A stretch of DNA of 41,820 nucleotides from a virus: positions 1-41,820 of the IMG/VR virus record IMGVR_UViG_3300031787_000276; one strand, given 5' to 3'. A program made the position numbers and the translations under genes. Every line of letters starts with the position of its first letter. The stretch's first letter is position 1. Positions 21,153-29,381 of the stretch are shown piece after piece. Below the pieces are notes generated by a model that saw only the letters and a program-made list of their open reading frames with translations, was not told the DNA's origin and ran no database searches.

Positions 21153-21923
21153 ATGTCCCAAGTAAGAAATTACATAACATTAGATTCAGTTATCAATGAT
21201 TACATTGATGAAAGTGAACAGTCAGTACACAAATACGCTAAGTTATATAATATTGCTGTGCGTGGTATGGAGAAACTTGGTCTTGACTTTTTTTATAAAA
21301 TAAGAACAGTTAAGGTGCCTGTGGACACTACTAATTATACTGCACAGTTACCTAATGATTATATAAGCTATACTAAAATAGGTGTATTAAACTCAGTAGG
21401 GGAAATTATTCCTTTAAAGTTTAATAGTAAAATGACATTTTACGGAGATCAACAGCCAAATAGGTTGGCTTTGACTCAAGATGATACTTTGGCAACATGG
21501 TATCAGACAGACTTGCCGTTATGGTTTAATTACTGGGACGGATATGGTTTTCAAAATATTTATGGATTACCAAGTGGTTCTCCATTTGTAGGTCAATTTA
21601 ACATTGATGATTCAAATGGTGTTGTTCTTTTAAATCAATATTTTTATTATTCTTACTTAATGATAGAATATCTATCTAGCGGTAATCCAGAAGAAACATT
21701 TTCAATACCTATTCAATTTAGAGAAGCATTGCTTGCATGGATTTCTTGGAGAGATATAGCATCTATGCCATCTACTAGAAGAGGTAATTTAGGCGATAAG
21801 AGAGATAGAAAGCAGGAATTTTATAATCAAAGAAGAATAGCTAACGCTCAATTTAAGCCTTTATACTTAATGCAAGGATATGAATTGAATTTAGATACAC
21901 AAAGAATGACTGTTAAGGCATAA
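21153..21923 (+). CDS. Tail tubular / gp4-like ring protein
   Basis: A 256-residue protein with the build of P22 gp4 and crAss-like ring proteins: an N-terminal helical bundle (INDYIDESEQSVHKYAKLYN, GMEKLGLDFFYKI), then a beta domain (VKVPVDTTNYTAQLPNDYIS, followed by YTKIGVLNSVGEIIPL), and a helical C-terminus (IQFREALLAWISWRDIASMP and RDRKQEFYNQRRIANAQFKP). It probably forms a ring under the portal and connects to the muzzle protein next to it. It ends three bases before that gene. Confidence 0.6.
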   Translation: MSQVRNYITLDSVINDYIDESEQSVHKYAKLYNIAVRGMEKLGLDFFYKIRTVKVPVDTTNYTAQLPNDYISYTKIGVLNSVGEIIPLKFNSKMTFYGDQQPNRLALTQDDTLATWYQTDLPLWFNYWDGYGFQNIYGLPSGSPFVGQFNIDDSNGVVLLNQYFYYSYLMIEYLSSGNPEETFSIPIQFREALLAWISWRDIASMPSTRRGNLGDKRDRKQEFYNQRRIANAQFKPLYLMQGYELNLDTQRMTVKA

Positions 21924-21926
21924 GAT

Positions 21927-24900
21927 ATGATAATAAATACTCCTTTTAGTGGTAAATTAAACCTAGATGATGCAGAATACAGAGTTAGTAATAATGATTA
22001 TGTAGACGCATTAAACGTCACAAAAGACGCGCAAGGTCGTGGGCAAGATAAAGTAGTTTCTAATATTTTAGGGAACACTTTGATAAGCTATAGTTTGCCT
22101 AGTGGGGTAAGTAAGGTTATTGGATTTTATGGAGATAAGGTAAGGAATAGGGCTTATTATTTTATTTGGAATAGTGATGGTTTTCATACCATTGCTTATT
22201 ATGACCTAAATACACAGACTATTACAACCGTTCTTCAAAGCAAGACAAATAGTAATGGTGTTGATATTTTAAATTTCAACCCTTCTTACAAAGTTTTATC
22301 AGTTAATATATTTTACAGAGATTTAGAAGGTGACTTGTTATTTTTTAATGATGGGTATAATCCTCCTAGAGTATTGAATGTAAACAATTTGTATGGTACA
22401 GATTGGGTAGCGGATTATTTGCTAGTTGCAAAAGCGCCTCCAGTTATGCCTCCTCAAGTTACTTATGAGAATGACACTACAATTACTATTAATAATTTAA
22501 GAAACAAATTATTTCAGTTTTGTTACAGATATGTTTACGATAATAATGAAAAGTCTGTATGGAGTTCAAAGAGCATTGTGCCTTTGCCTCAGCAACCTAC
22601 TTTGCAATTAACTGAAAATGATTATTACAATAATTCAAGAATTGCTATTAACTTTTCAACAGGAGATACTGATGTTAAAGCTATTGAAGTTGCTTTTAGA
22701 GAAACATTTAGTAGTGGAACTAGTGATTGGTTTTTGATAAAATCTTTTGATAAAGCCGATCTTGTAATAGATAATAACGATATTCATTATTTTAGATTTT
22801 ATAATGATTCTATATATACTCAAATTGATGTAATAGAAGCAGATCAATTACAGGACTGGGTTCCACAAAGAGCCAATGCAGCTGAGCTTGCTAATGGTAA
22901 TGTTTTATTATATGCTGGTATTTTGGAAGGGTATGATAAAACAGATGTTGAATTGGAGGCTACTACATATTCAACTGCATCAAGCTATTATTATGACCAA
23001 TGTGGTTTGTCTTTCTTTGCTTCTGTAAATGGTAATGATAGTGGATCTGGTACCACAATGGATATTTACCTTTATGGTACAGGAACAAATGGAATTGATG
23101 GTAATGTTACTGAATTGAATAATGCAGCAGGTACTTATTATATTAATTCGTTTAGTGCAAGCGGAACTGATTTGAGTACATCTTATGCAACTACAGGTCT
23201 TACTACTAATTATTTAGTGAGCGATATATTAGCTGGCATATCTGCTGCTATGGTTTTGGAAGGATATACTCAAGTTGGCGCAATAGTTGGTAATAAGCTA
23301 ACTATGTCTTACGCAGGTGGATTTGTATTAACATCAACAGCTTTTGCTACTATTCCTGCATTGGATAATGATAATACAAGATTTGCAAATGTTTGGAATG
23401 GTGGTTACCAATATGGTATTCAGTATTTTGATGCTCAGGGAAGAACAATTGGAACTCAAACATCTAAAGATGCTGTAATTAATACTCCATCAAGAGTTCT
23501 TGCAGATGATTTCCCATTAGTTAATTTGTCTATAAAAAATAGACCTCCATTATATGCTTCTTATTATCAGATAGTAAGATCAAATAACACAACTTACAAT
23601 AAGCGTCTTTGTTGGGTAAGCGAATCAGCTTATACATCATTGCCTATTGGAGTAGATAGTACAAAATTTCTTTACATAGGTATTGGTAACATCCAAGAAT
23701 ATAATGACCAAATTAGTTCAACCCAAAATGTTGTTTCTTATAACTACACAGAGGGAGATAGAATTAAATTTATAAGAAGATATGATGTTGCGGGGGCTGC
23801 TCAAAATATTACTAGTCAATTTGACTATGAAATAGTTGGTACGCTTTCTACTATTGAATATACTACAACAAATAATAACAATACTAACACAGCAGTTGGT
23901 AATTTCTTAAAACTAAGATATCCAACTGATGATATTGATGCTACATTTCAATTTCCGGGTACAGAAGATTTTCAGCACTACGAAATATTATTATATAATT
24001 ACACTAATAATGCTGCTTCAACTCAAAGATTTTTCTATGAGTTTGGTAAACAATACGGTATTGGTGATGCAGGGTTGCCAACAAGGTATCACTATGGATT
24101 AACTAAACTTCCTAACGGAGGAGCAACTCTTGCCCTTAATAATGGTGATTTGTTTTATAGGCTTAGGAATGTACCATATAGTGATAAATACGAATACACT
24201 TCTGGGGTATTTAGTATTGGAGTAACCGGTGCTTTTGTATCAAGAAGTGTGTCATTTCCAATAACTGTTAATACAACTATTGATAATATATCATATAGAA
24301 TACAAACGCAACCAAATGTTAATGTTGCCTTAACTGGAGCAAGTTACCCAGTTTGGAGTGACACTGGTTATTTTTTCTATAATAAATCAAACATTTTAGG
24401 CACTGATAAGGTAGTATCAATAAAAGGCTCTTTTAATATGTCGTCTGATGGTGGCTCTACATTTTCAGTATACGCACTTATTTGTACAAGTTTAATACCA
24501 TTTGCTCCTAAATTTACGGTTTCGTTATTACCCATAGAAGTAAATGATATAGTTCAAAATACACCTACAACATTTACAATTGACAAAAGAATTAGTGTAC
24601 CTCCAACAGGTAAAGTATATATAGTAGCTAAATCTACAAATGACAGTATTGGTTCTAATAATATAATTGTTGAACCAATGACATTTGATTTTCAAGTTTT
24701 AAAAGGTTCTACAATTGAAATTATAGAAAGTAGTTTCAATGATACATATAATTTGATCACAAATAGCAATGGTAGAGCTTCAGTAATAGATGAAAACGCG
24801 GCAAAAACATACTTCCCTACATTAATTAGATTTGGTCAAGCATATCAATCAAATACTAATTTAAATGCTACAAATAGATTTATTTATGAAGATTTTGATG

Positions 24901-26171
24901 AGTATGATAGGTCGTTTGGTGATGTATTAAGACTTCATGTAAGGGATAGATATTTAAAGGTTTACCAAAATTTTAAAGTAGGTAATGTTCCTATTTTAAC
25001 TCAGATTGTAAAAGATGTAACTGGAAACCCACTACAAGCTAATAGCAATCAATTAATTAATAAGATTCAGTATTATGCTGGTGATTATGGAATTGGTGAT
25101 GCCGCTACAAGTCTTGCATGGAATAACTTTGCAGACTACTTTGTAGATAATTTTAGGGGTGTGGTTTGTAGATTAGCTCAAGATGGAATAACTCCAATCA
25201 GTATTACTAATAATACAAATGCTTTCTTTGTGGCTACATTAGCCGCATATAGACAAGATTTAAACAACGGAGTTCCTGCTACAGGTGTGGTGTATTCTGG
25301 AAATCCTTGTATATATGGTGTATTTGATGCTAATACCAACAAATACATTATTGCAATGGAGGAAATTAATAGGTATTTACCTCCTTCTACAACTACTACA
25401 ACATCTGGACCAACAACAACCACAACAACAACAACAAGTACAACTACAACCGCTTCTCCGACTACAACAACAACTAGTACAACGACTACCGCTGCGCCAA
25501 CTACAACAACAACTGCGGCTCCTGCCACAACAACAACTGCTGCACCAACAACGACAACAACCACAACTCTATCATTTTTAATAGGTTTTGGTGGAGATTC
25601 TACAGATGCTTGTAATTTTAGTGCATCAGGAACTGTAACAGGTGATAATCCTGATTTCTGTAGCTGCACTACCTTTACGGGTGCAATATTCGCAGCTGCA
25701 CCAACAGGTTTATGGTTTGTTAGTTTTGGTGGTCAATATGTTAGCGTTTCAGTAATAAATGGCAATCCTGTGGCAACTGTCACAAGTGCTTGTTCTCCTT
25801 GTTTTCCTGCGCCAACAACTACAACAACAACTACAACAACAACTACGGCTGCCCCTACGACTACGACCACTTCAACAACAAGTACGACTACTACGACTAC
25901 CGCAGCTAGTACAAACTTTCTTATAAGTGCTGGGTATGCGGCTCCAAACGAATGTTCTGGCCTTGGTGGTCCGTACCCTAATTCAGTTTATGGAAATAGT
26001 TCAGTTTGGTATGATCCGGGAGGACCGTATGTGACTAGATTCTTTACTGATAGTGGTATGACAACTCCATTTAATGGTGGTAATTTATATTATGCTGACC
26101 AATATTCAACATTTGGAACTACATTACAAATAGATACTGATGGGTATGTGATTGGGTATTTTTCATGTTAA
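21927..26171 (+). CDS. Muzzle / tail stabilization protein with Thr-linked C-terminal modules
   Basis: A 1414-residue structural protein. Its start, NTPFSGKLNLDDAEYRVSNN then DYVDALNVTKDAQGRGQDKV, matches the N-terminus of crAss-like stabilization (muzzle) proteins, followed by about 1150 beta-rich residues (PPRVLNVNNLYG, FRYVYDNNEKSVWSS-type motifs). From residue about 1154 come two poly-Thr/AAP linkers (about 1154-1214 and 1297-1330), each leading to a Cys-containing module of about 80 residues: IGFGGDSTDACNFSASGTVT... and ISAGYAAPNECSGLGGPYPN..., the latter ending the protein at C1414. The linkers are probably exposed and the modules may bind the host surface. The homologue's usual C-terminal part seems to be encoded separately by the next gene. 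Confidence 0.65.
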   Translation: MIINTPFSGKLNLDDAEYRVSNNDYVDALNVTKDAQGRGQDKVVSNILGNTLISYSLPSGVSKVIGFYGDKVRNRAYYFIWNSDGFHTIAYYDLNTQTITTVLQSKTNSNGVDILNFNPSYKVLSVNIFYRDLEGDLLFFNDGYNPPRVLNVNNLYGTDWVADYLLVAKAPPVMPPQVTYENDTTITINNLRNKLFQFCYRYVYDNNEKSVWSSKSIVPLPQQPTLQLTENDYYNNSRIAINFSTGDTDVKAIEVAFRETFSSGTSDWFLIKSFDKADLVIDNNDIHYFRFYNDSIYTQIDVIEADQLQDWVPQRANAAELANGNVLLYAGILEGYDKTDVELEATTYSTASSYYYDQCGLSFFASVNGNDSGSGTTMDIYLYGTGTNGIDGNVTELNNAAGTYYINSFSASGTDLSTSYATTGLTTNYLVSDILAGISAAMVLEGYTQVGAIVGNKLTMSYAGGFVLTSTAFATIPALDNDNTRFANVWNGGYQYGIQYFDAQGRTIGTQTSKDAVINTPSRVLADDFPLVNLSIKNRPPLYASYYQIVRSNNTTYNKRLCWVSESAYTSLPIGVDSTKFLYIGIGNIQEYNDQISSTQNVVSYNYTEGDRIKFIRRYDVAGAAQNITSQFDYEIVGTLSTIEYTTTNNNNTNTAVGNFLKLRYPTDDIDATFQFPGTEDFQHYEILLYNYTNNAASTQRFFYEFGKQYGIGDAGLPTRYHYGLTKLPNGGATLALNNGDLFYRLRNVPYSDKYEYTSGVFSIGVTGAFVSRSVSFPITVNTTIDNISYRIQTQPNVNVALTGASYPVWSDTGYFFYNKSNILGTDKVVSIKGSFNMSSDGGSTFSVYALICTSLIPFAPKFTVSLLPIEVNDIVQNTPTTFTIDKRISVPPTGKVYIVAKSTNDSIGSNNIIVEPMTFDFQVLKGSTIEIIESSFNDTYNLITNSNGRASVIDENAAKTYFPTLIRFGQAYQSNTNLNATNRFIYEDFDEYDRSFGDVLRLHVRDRYLKVYQNFKVGNVPILTQIVKDVTGNPLQANSNQLINKIQYYAGDYGIGDAATSLAWNNFADYFVDNFRGVVCRLAQDGITPISITNNTNAFFVATLAAYRQDLNNGVPATGVVYSGNPCIYGVFDANTNKYIIAMEEINRYLPPSTTTTTSGPTTTTTTTTSTTTTASPTTTTTSTTTTAAPTTTTTAAPATTTTAAPTTTTTTTLSFLIGFGGDSTDACNFSASGTVTGDNPDFCSCTTFTGAIFAAAPTGLWFVSFGGQYVSVSVINGNPVATVTSACSPCFPAPTTTTTTTTTTTAAPTTTTTSTTSTTTTTTAASTNFLISAGYAAPNECSGLGGPYPNSVYGNSSVWYDPGGPYVTRFFTDSGMTTPFNGGNLYYADQYSTFGTTLQIDTDGYVIGYFSC
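25386..25568 (+). repeat. Poly-Thr/AAP linker-coding repeat 1
   Basis: About 60 codons, nearly all ACN (Thr), with AAP, SP and SG interruptions. Synonymous Thr codons are mixed (ACA, ACT, ACC, ACG), so the protein pattern rather than the DNA is maintained. The same amino-acid pattern ends the protein encoded at 9129-9482. Confidence 0.8.
25815..25914 (+). repeat. Poly-Thr/AAP linker-coding repeat 2
   Basis: About 33 codons of Thr with AAP and Ser interruptions, separating the two C-terminal modules of the muzzle-like protein. It is shorter than the first linker but has the same composition. Confidence 0.8.
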
Positions 26172-26195
26172 AAATAAAAAAAGAAATTAAATTAA

Positions 26196-26741
26196 ATGGC
26201 AAATACATTATATTTTCATCAAGATCCGTTTACAATATGTTTTTCAGAGCCTGACAATGCTTTTGAGTCATTTTACTCGTATCACCCTGAATTTATGGGT
26301 GAGGTCAATACTACTATGTTTACGTTTAAAAATGGTGCAATCTGGAAGCATGGTACGACTCCTTATTGTAATTTCTATGGTACTCAATACAATGCGTCCA
26401 TAACCCCCGTATTTAACTCTAATTCATTAGATAAAAAGACTTGGGTTTCTGTTATGGAAACAGGTAGCACAGTATGGGCTTGCCCAGATATATATACCCA
26501 AATGGAAAGTGCAGGGGCTAGGCAGGATAGCGAGCTTTTAGCAACAGATTTTGAAACTTTAGAATCTGAGTATCATGCATCATTTTTAAGGGATGCAAAT
26601 AGCCCCGGAGGACTTATTGAGGGGGATAGCCTAAAGGGCAATTATATTGTTATAAAATTTGAGAAAGCAAGTGCAAATTCTTTCGTATATTTGAACAGCG
26701 CAACGACTAAATATATTAATTCGCCATTAAATAATAGGTAA
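26196..26741 (+). CDS. Probable detached C-terminal part of the muzzle protein
   Basis: A 181-residue protein beginning MANTLYFHQDPFTICFSEPD, then FESFYSYHPEFMGEVNTTMF, KNGAIWKHGTTPYCNFYGTQ and YNASITPVFNSN. In crAss-like muzzle proteins I recall the pattern S-F-x-S-(Y/F)-x-P-E-M, F-K-N-G-x-(L/I)-(W/Y)-x-H and N-F-Y-G-x-(Q) near the C-terminus. Here it forms its own gene, right after a muzzle-like protein that instead ends in Thr-linked modules. That suggests the ancestral gene was split and the new C-terminus extended. It would probably associate with the preceding product in the tail. The recalled similarity should be tested by alignment. Confidence 0.55.
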   Translation: MANTLYFHQDPFTICFSEPDNAFESFYSYHPEFMGEVNTTMFTFKNGAIWKHGTTPYCNFYGTQYNASITPVFNSNSLDKKTWVSVMETGSTVWACPDIYTQMESAGARQDSELLATDFETLESEYHASFLRDANSPGGLIEGDSLKGNYIVIKFEKASANSFVYLNSATTKYINSPLNNR

Positions 26742-27238
26742 TGATTATTAGGGAAAATGACAGTATAGTTGATAATTTAGAAGCAGCTATAATGGAATGT
26801 CCTAATGAATTAATAGATGCGCCGCTAGTTCATAAGTTTACGGATGGTATGTATATTAGAGAAATATTTATGCCAGCTGGATCTTTATGGACAAGTAAAA
26901 TACATAAAACGGAGCATCCGTATGTTGTATCTTATGGTAAAGCGGCTGTTTCAATAGATGCGCAAGAATGGTATGAAATAACGGCTCCTTATACTGGGAT
27001 TACAAAGCCCGGAACAAGGAGGATTTTATTCATAATTGAAGATTGTATTTGGACTACATTTCACAGAATAGATGGGATGAAATCTGATTACAATGATTTA
27101 AGTGAAGAAGAAAAGGTGAAGATAGTGGAAAAGATAGAAGATAAAATATTAGAGCCACATATAAATCTTATAACAGGCACTGATATTGGAAAAGAGTATA
27201 GAAAAATATTGAGTAATACTAAAAATTTAGAATTATGA
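26741..27238 (+). CDS. Cupin-like protein in the virion operon
   Basis: A 165-residue protein whose ATG shares one base with the previous stop (TAATG). The central part, MYIREIFMPAGSLWTSKIHK then TEHPYVVSYGKAAVSI, with a later PGTRRILFIIEDCIWTTFHR, has the two-motif rhythm of a small cupin: PxG with H (residues about 46-55) and a second strand pair with His. The C-terminal helix is rich in Lys/Glu. Cupin folds serve as enzymes or sugar-binding modules; in a tail cluster it may be structural or bind a surface sugar. It overlaps the next gene by four bases. Confidence 0.5.
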   Translation: MIIRENDSIVDNLEAAIMECPNELIDAPLVHKFTDGMYIREIFMPAGSLWTSKIHKTEHPYVVSYGKAAVSIDAQEWYEITAPYTGITKPGTRRILFIIEDCIWTTFHRIDGMKSDYNDLSEEEKVKIVEKIEDKILEPHINLITGTDIGKEYRKILSNTKNLEL

Positions 27239-28005
27239 GTTTTGCAGCATTAGGAGTTGCTGGTACAATTGCAGCCGTAGGTACAGCTGGATCACTTGCT
27301 ATGGGCGGTGTTCAAATGGCAAATGCAAATAGGCAGCAAAAAAGAGCGCAAGCTGAACTTGAAAGACAGGCCGCAAACAGTCCATTAAGGAAAGAAAGTA
27401 AATCATTAAATGATTACTATCAACAAGCTTTAAATAGATACCAAGAAAGTCCTTACCAATCAGCCGCTTATCAACAAGCGATGCAAAATGCTAGAAGAAC
27501 AACAGCTTCTGGTTTAAGTGCTTTACAAGATAGAAGGTCTGCTATTGGTGGAATTTCTAGGCTTGGTGGAATAGAAAGAGGCGCTTCTCAAGGCGCAGTT
27601 GCTCAAGCAGAACAAATGAAAGCTCAAAGATTTTCTGAATTAGGAAGAGCTACTCAAATGAAAAAGGCGAATGAGGATGAATTATTTGATATAAATGTAA
27701 TGACACCTTATCAGCGTAAACTTCAATTAGAACAAATGAAAGGAGCTGCTGCTGGTGAAAGATATAATGCTGGTATGCAAATGGTAGGACAAGGTTTAAG
27801 CAATGCTCTTTCTTATGCTACATATATGGATAACCCAGTAAAACCTCCAGTAGTTGATCAACAACCGGATTTACGTCAAGTTATGGCTGATGCTCGTTCT
27901 GCTAAACTTAATCAATCTTATATTCCTCAAAATAATAGCAGAATAAGAACTACAGGACGTAATATACCTACTCTAACCGCAAAATTAAGAAATACAAATG
28001 GCTAG
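27235..28005 (+). CDS. Internal virion / ejection protein candidate with N-terminal hydrophobic segment
   Basis: A 256-residue protein. Residues 3-28 are a Gly/Ala-rich hydrophobic stretch (AALGVAGTIAAVGTAGSLAM), followed by a Gln/Ala/Arg-rich helical body (QQKRAQAELERQAANS, YQSAAYQQAMQNARRTTASG) with long amphipathic helices. This plan, a membrane-active head plus Gln-rich helices, is typical of small ejection proteins of podoviruses such as T7 gp14 and P22 gp7 analogues. It precedes three larger internal-type proteins and overlaps the next start by eight bases. Likely role: part of the channel through the cell envelope. Confidence 0.55.
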   Translation: MSFAALGVAGTIAAVGTAGSLAMGGVQMANANRQQKRAQAELERQAANSPLRKESKSLNDYYQQALNRYQESPYQSAAYQQAMQNARRTTASGLSALQDRRSAIGGISRLGGIERGASQGAVAQAEQMKAQRFSELGRATQMKKANEDELFDINVMTPYQRKLQLEQMKGAAAGERYNAGMQMVGQGLSNALSYATYMDNPVKPPVVDQQPDLRQVMADARSAKLNQSYIPQNNSRIRTTGRNIPTLTAKLRNTNG

Positions 28006-29380
28006 TACAGGATTATTGGGTGTAAACCCATATAGAGGAGGAAATGTGGCAATAGATTTTACATCTAAGCCAACTCAGTTAGCTATTGGTCTTATGCAAA
28101 AGCAGCGCGCGCAAGCCGAAGCTACAGATAAGTATTTTAAAGACTGGGAAAAAAGTATAAACCCTGCTGGTTTATCTAAAGCAGAGCTTGATATTTTTGC
28201 CAAGAAATTAAAAGAAGTTCAAGAATACGGAATTAAAAATAAACAAGCAATTACCAATCCGTCAAAGTATGGATATGATGCTCAGTCTACATTAATGGCT
28301 GGGTTTAAGGATTTGCAGGGATATATTGAACAAGGAAAGCAAGCTACCGCTGAAAGAAAAGCATTTAAGGATTATATTAATCAAGCCATCAAGTCTGGTA
28401 AGCATGTTTCTGATAACTATTTAGACGTATTAAATAAATCAATGTTGCCTGTGGGTGCTGGTTACACACCTCCAGATATGATGCAAGTAGATATATATGA
28501 TCCACATGATGATTTGGTTTTTTCAGATAAAACATGGAAAGGAATAGATTTGCCGGGTAGAATTGAAGTTGAAGAGCAAGTTCTTAATGGCAAACCAACT
28601 GGTCGTGTTAAGGAAGTTAAAGTTGAATCAATCACTCCAGATGTTGTTAGAGCATACGATCAAAGAGCAAGAAGTTATTTTAGAGATAATTTAGGTACAC
28701 AAGAACAATACAATAATTTAATTAAAGACAAGGATTTTGTTAATCAATTGAATCCTACTTATAAAAAATATTTTGGTACAGATATAAAAAATCCAGCAGA
28801 TTTAGCAGTTGCTTTTGGTATAGCTACCAAACAACCAAAAAGAGAAGATAAAACTGGATATGATTTTACAAAAGAATGGTATTTTACTGAAGGCCAAAAA
28901 AGGCAAGATGTAAGATCTGCTTTAAATAGAAATGCTATAAATACAGGTTCAGGTGGAGAGGGTGCAAATCTTTTTGATACACTACCAGATGCTTCAACTA
29001 TTTCAGGAAACACTTATATTAAAAATGGCCAAGCTTTTGATAAAAACGGGAACCCTTATAGCGGTAAAATGGTTATAAAAAGAGAAAATTTACCAGCAGA
29101 AATATTTAGTGTTATACCACTTGCAAAAAATGTATCAAGTTTTGATGTTACATTTGAAAATGGAACTCCTGTTAAATTTGTAAATAAAAAAACAGGTGTT
29201 ATTGATAGAAGAGGGATGTATAATTATCAATTAAAATATAATACAGAGCCAAGAAAAGGAGAGCAACCTGATTATGGGCCTAAATCGGTACCATATATTT
29301 TAAATGGTAAAAGGTATAATATACCTTCTGATCAAGTTGATGAGTTTTTAAAAGATAATCCAAAAGCAAAAAAAGGATAA
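27998..29380 (+). CDS. Putative internal virion protein
   Basis: A 460-residue protein starting MASTGLLGVNPYRGGNVAID. The N-terminal half is helical with Lys/Gln-rich segments (QLAIGLMQKQRAQAEATDKY, DIFAKKLKEVQEYGIKNK). The C-terminal half is mixed, with PPDMMQVDIYDPHDDLVFSD, NTGSGGEGANLF and a basic tail. No catalytic motif is visible. It overlaps the gene before it by eight bases and ends one base before the 1570-residue protein, so the three are made together. It resembles internal or ejection proteins by position and composition only. Confidence 0.5.
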   Translation: MASTGLLGVNPYRGGNVAIDFTSKPTQLAIGLMQKQRAQAEATDKYFKDWEKSINPAGLSKAELDIFAKKLKEVQEYGIKNKQAITNPSKYGYDAQSTLMAGFKDLQGYIEQGKQATAERKAFKDYINQAIKSGKHVSDNYLDVLNKSMLPVGAGYTPPDMMQVDIYDPHDDLVFSDKTWKGIDLPGRIEVEEQVLNGKPTGRVKEVKVESITPDVVRAYDQRARSYFRDNLGTQEQYNNLIKDKDFVNQLNPTYKKYFGTDIKNPADLAVAFGIATKQPKREDKTGYDFTKEWYFTEGQKRQDVRSALNRNAINTGSGGEGANLFDTLPDASTISGNTYIKNGQAFDKNGNPYSGKMVIKRENLPAEIFSVIPLAKNVSSFDVTFENGTPVKFVNKKTGVIDRRGMYNYQLKYNTEPRKGEQPDYGPKSVPYILNGKRYNIPSDQVDEFLKDNPKAKKG

Positions 29381-29381
29381 G

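Noticed and set aside
25178-25669. Minus-strand Val/Ala-rich frame over the Thr linker
   Set aside because: ACN repeats read in reverse give GTN/GTT valine codons. It is a shadow of the muzzle linker; the plus frame is continuous through the whole 4.2-kb gene.
25386-26171. Diversity-generating retroelement target in the muzzle C-terminal modules
   Set aside because: The modules look like variable receptor-binding parts, but no reverse transcriptase gene or template repeat copy is visible in the window.
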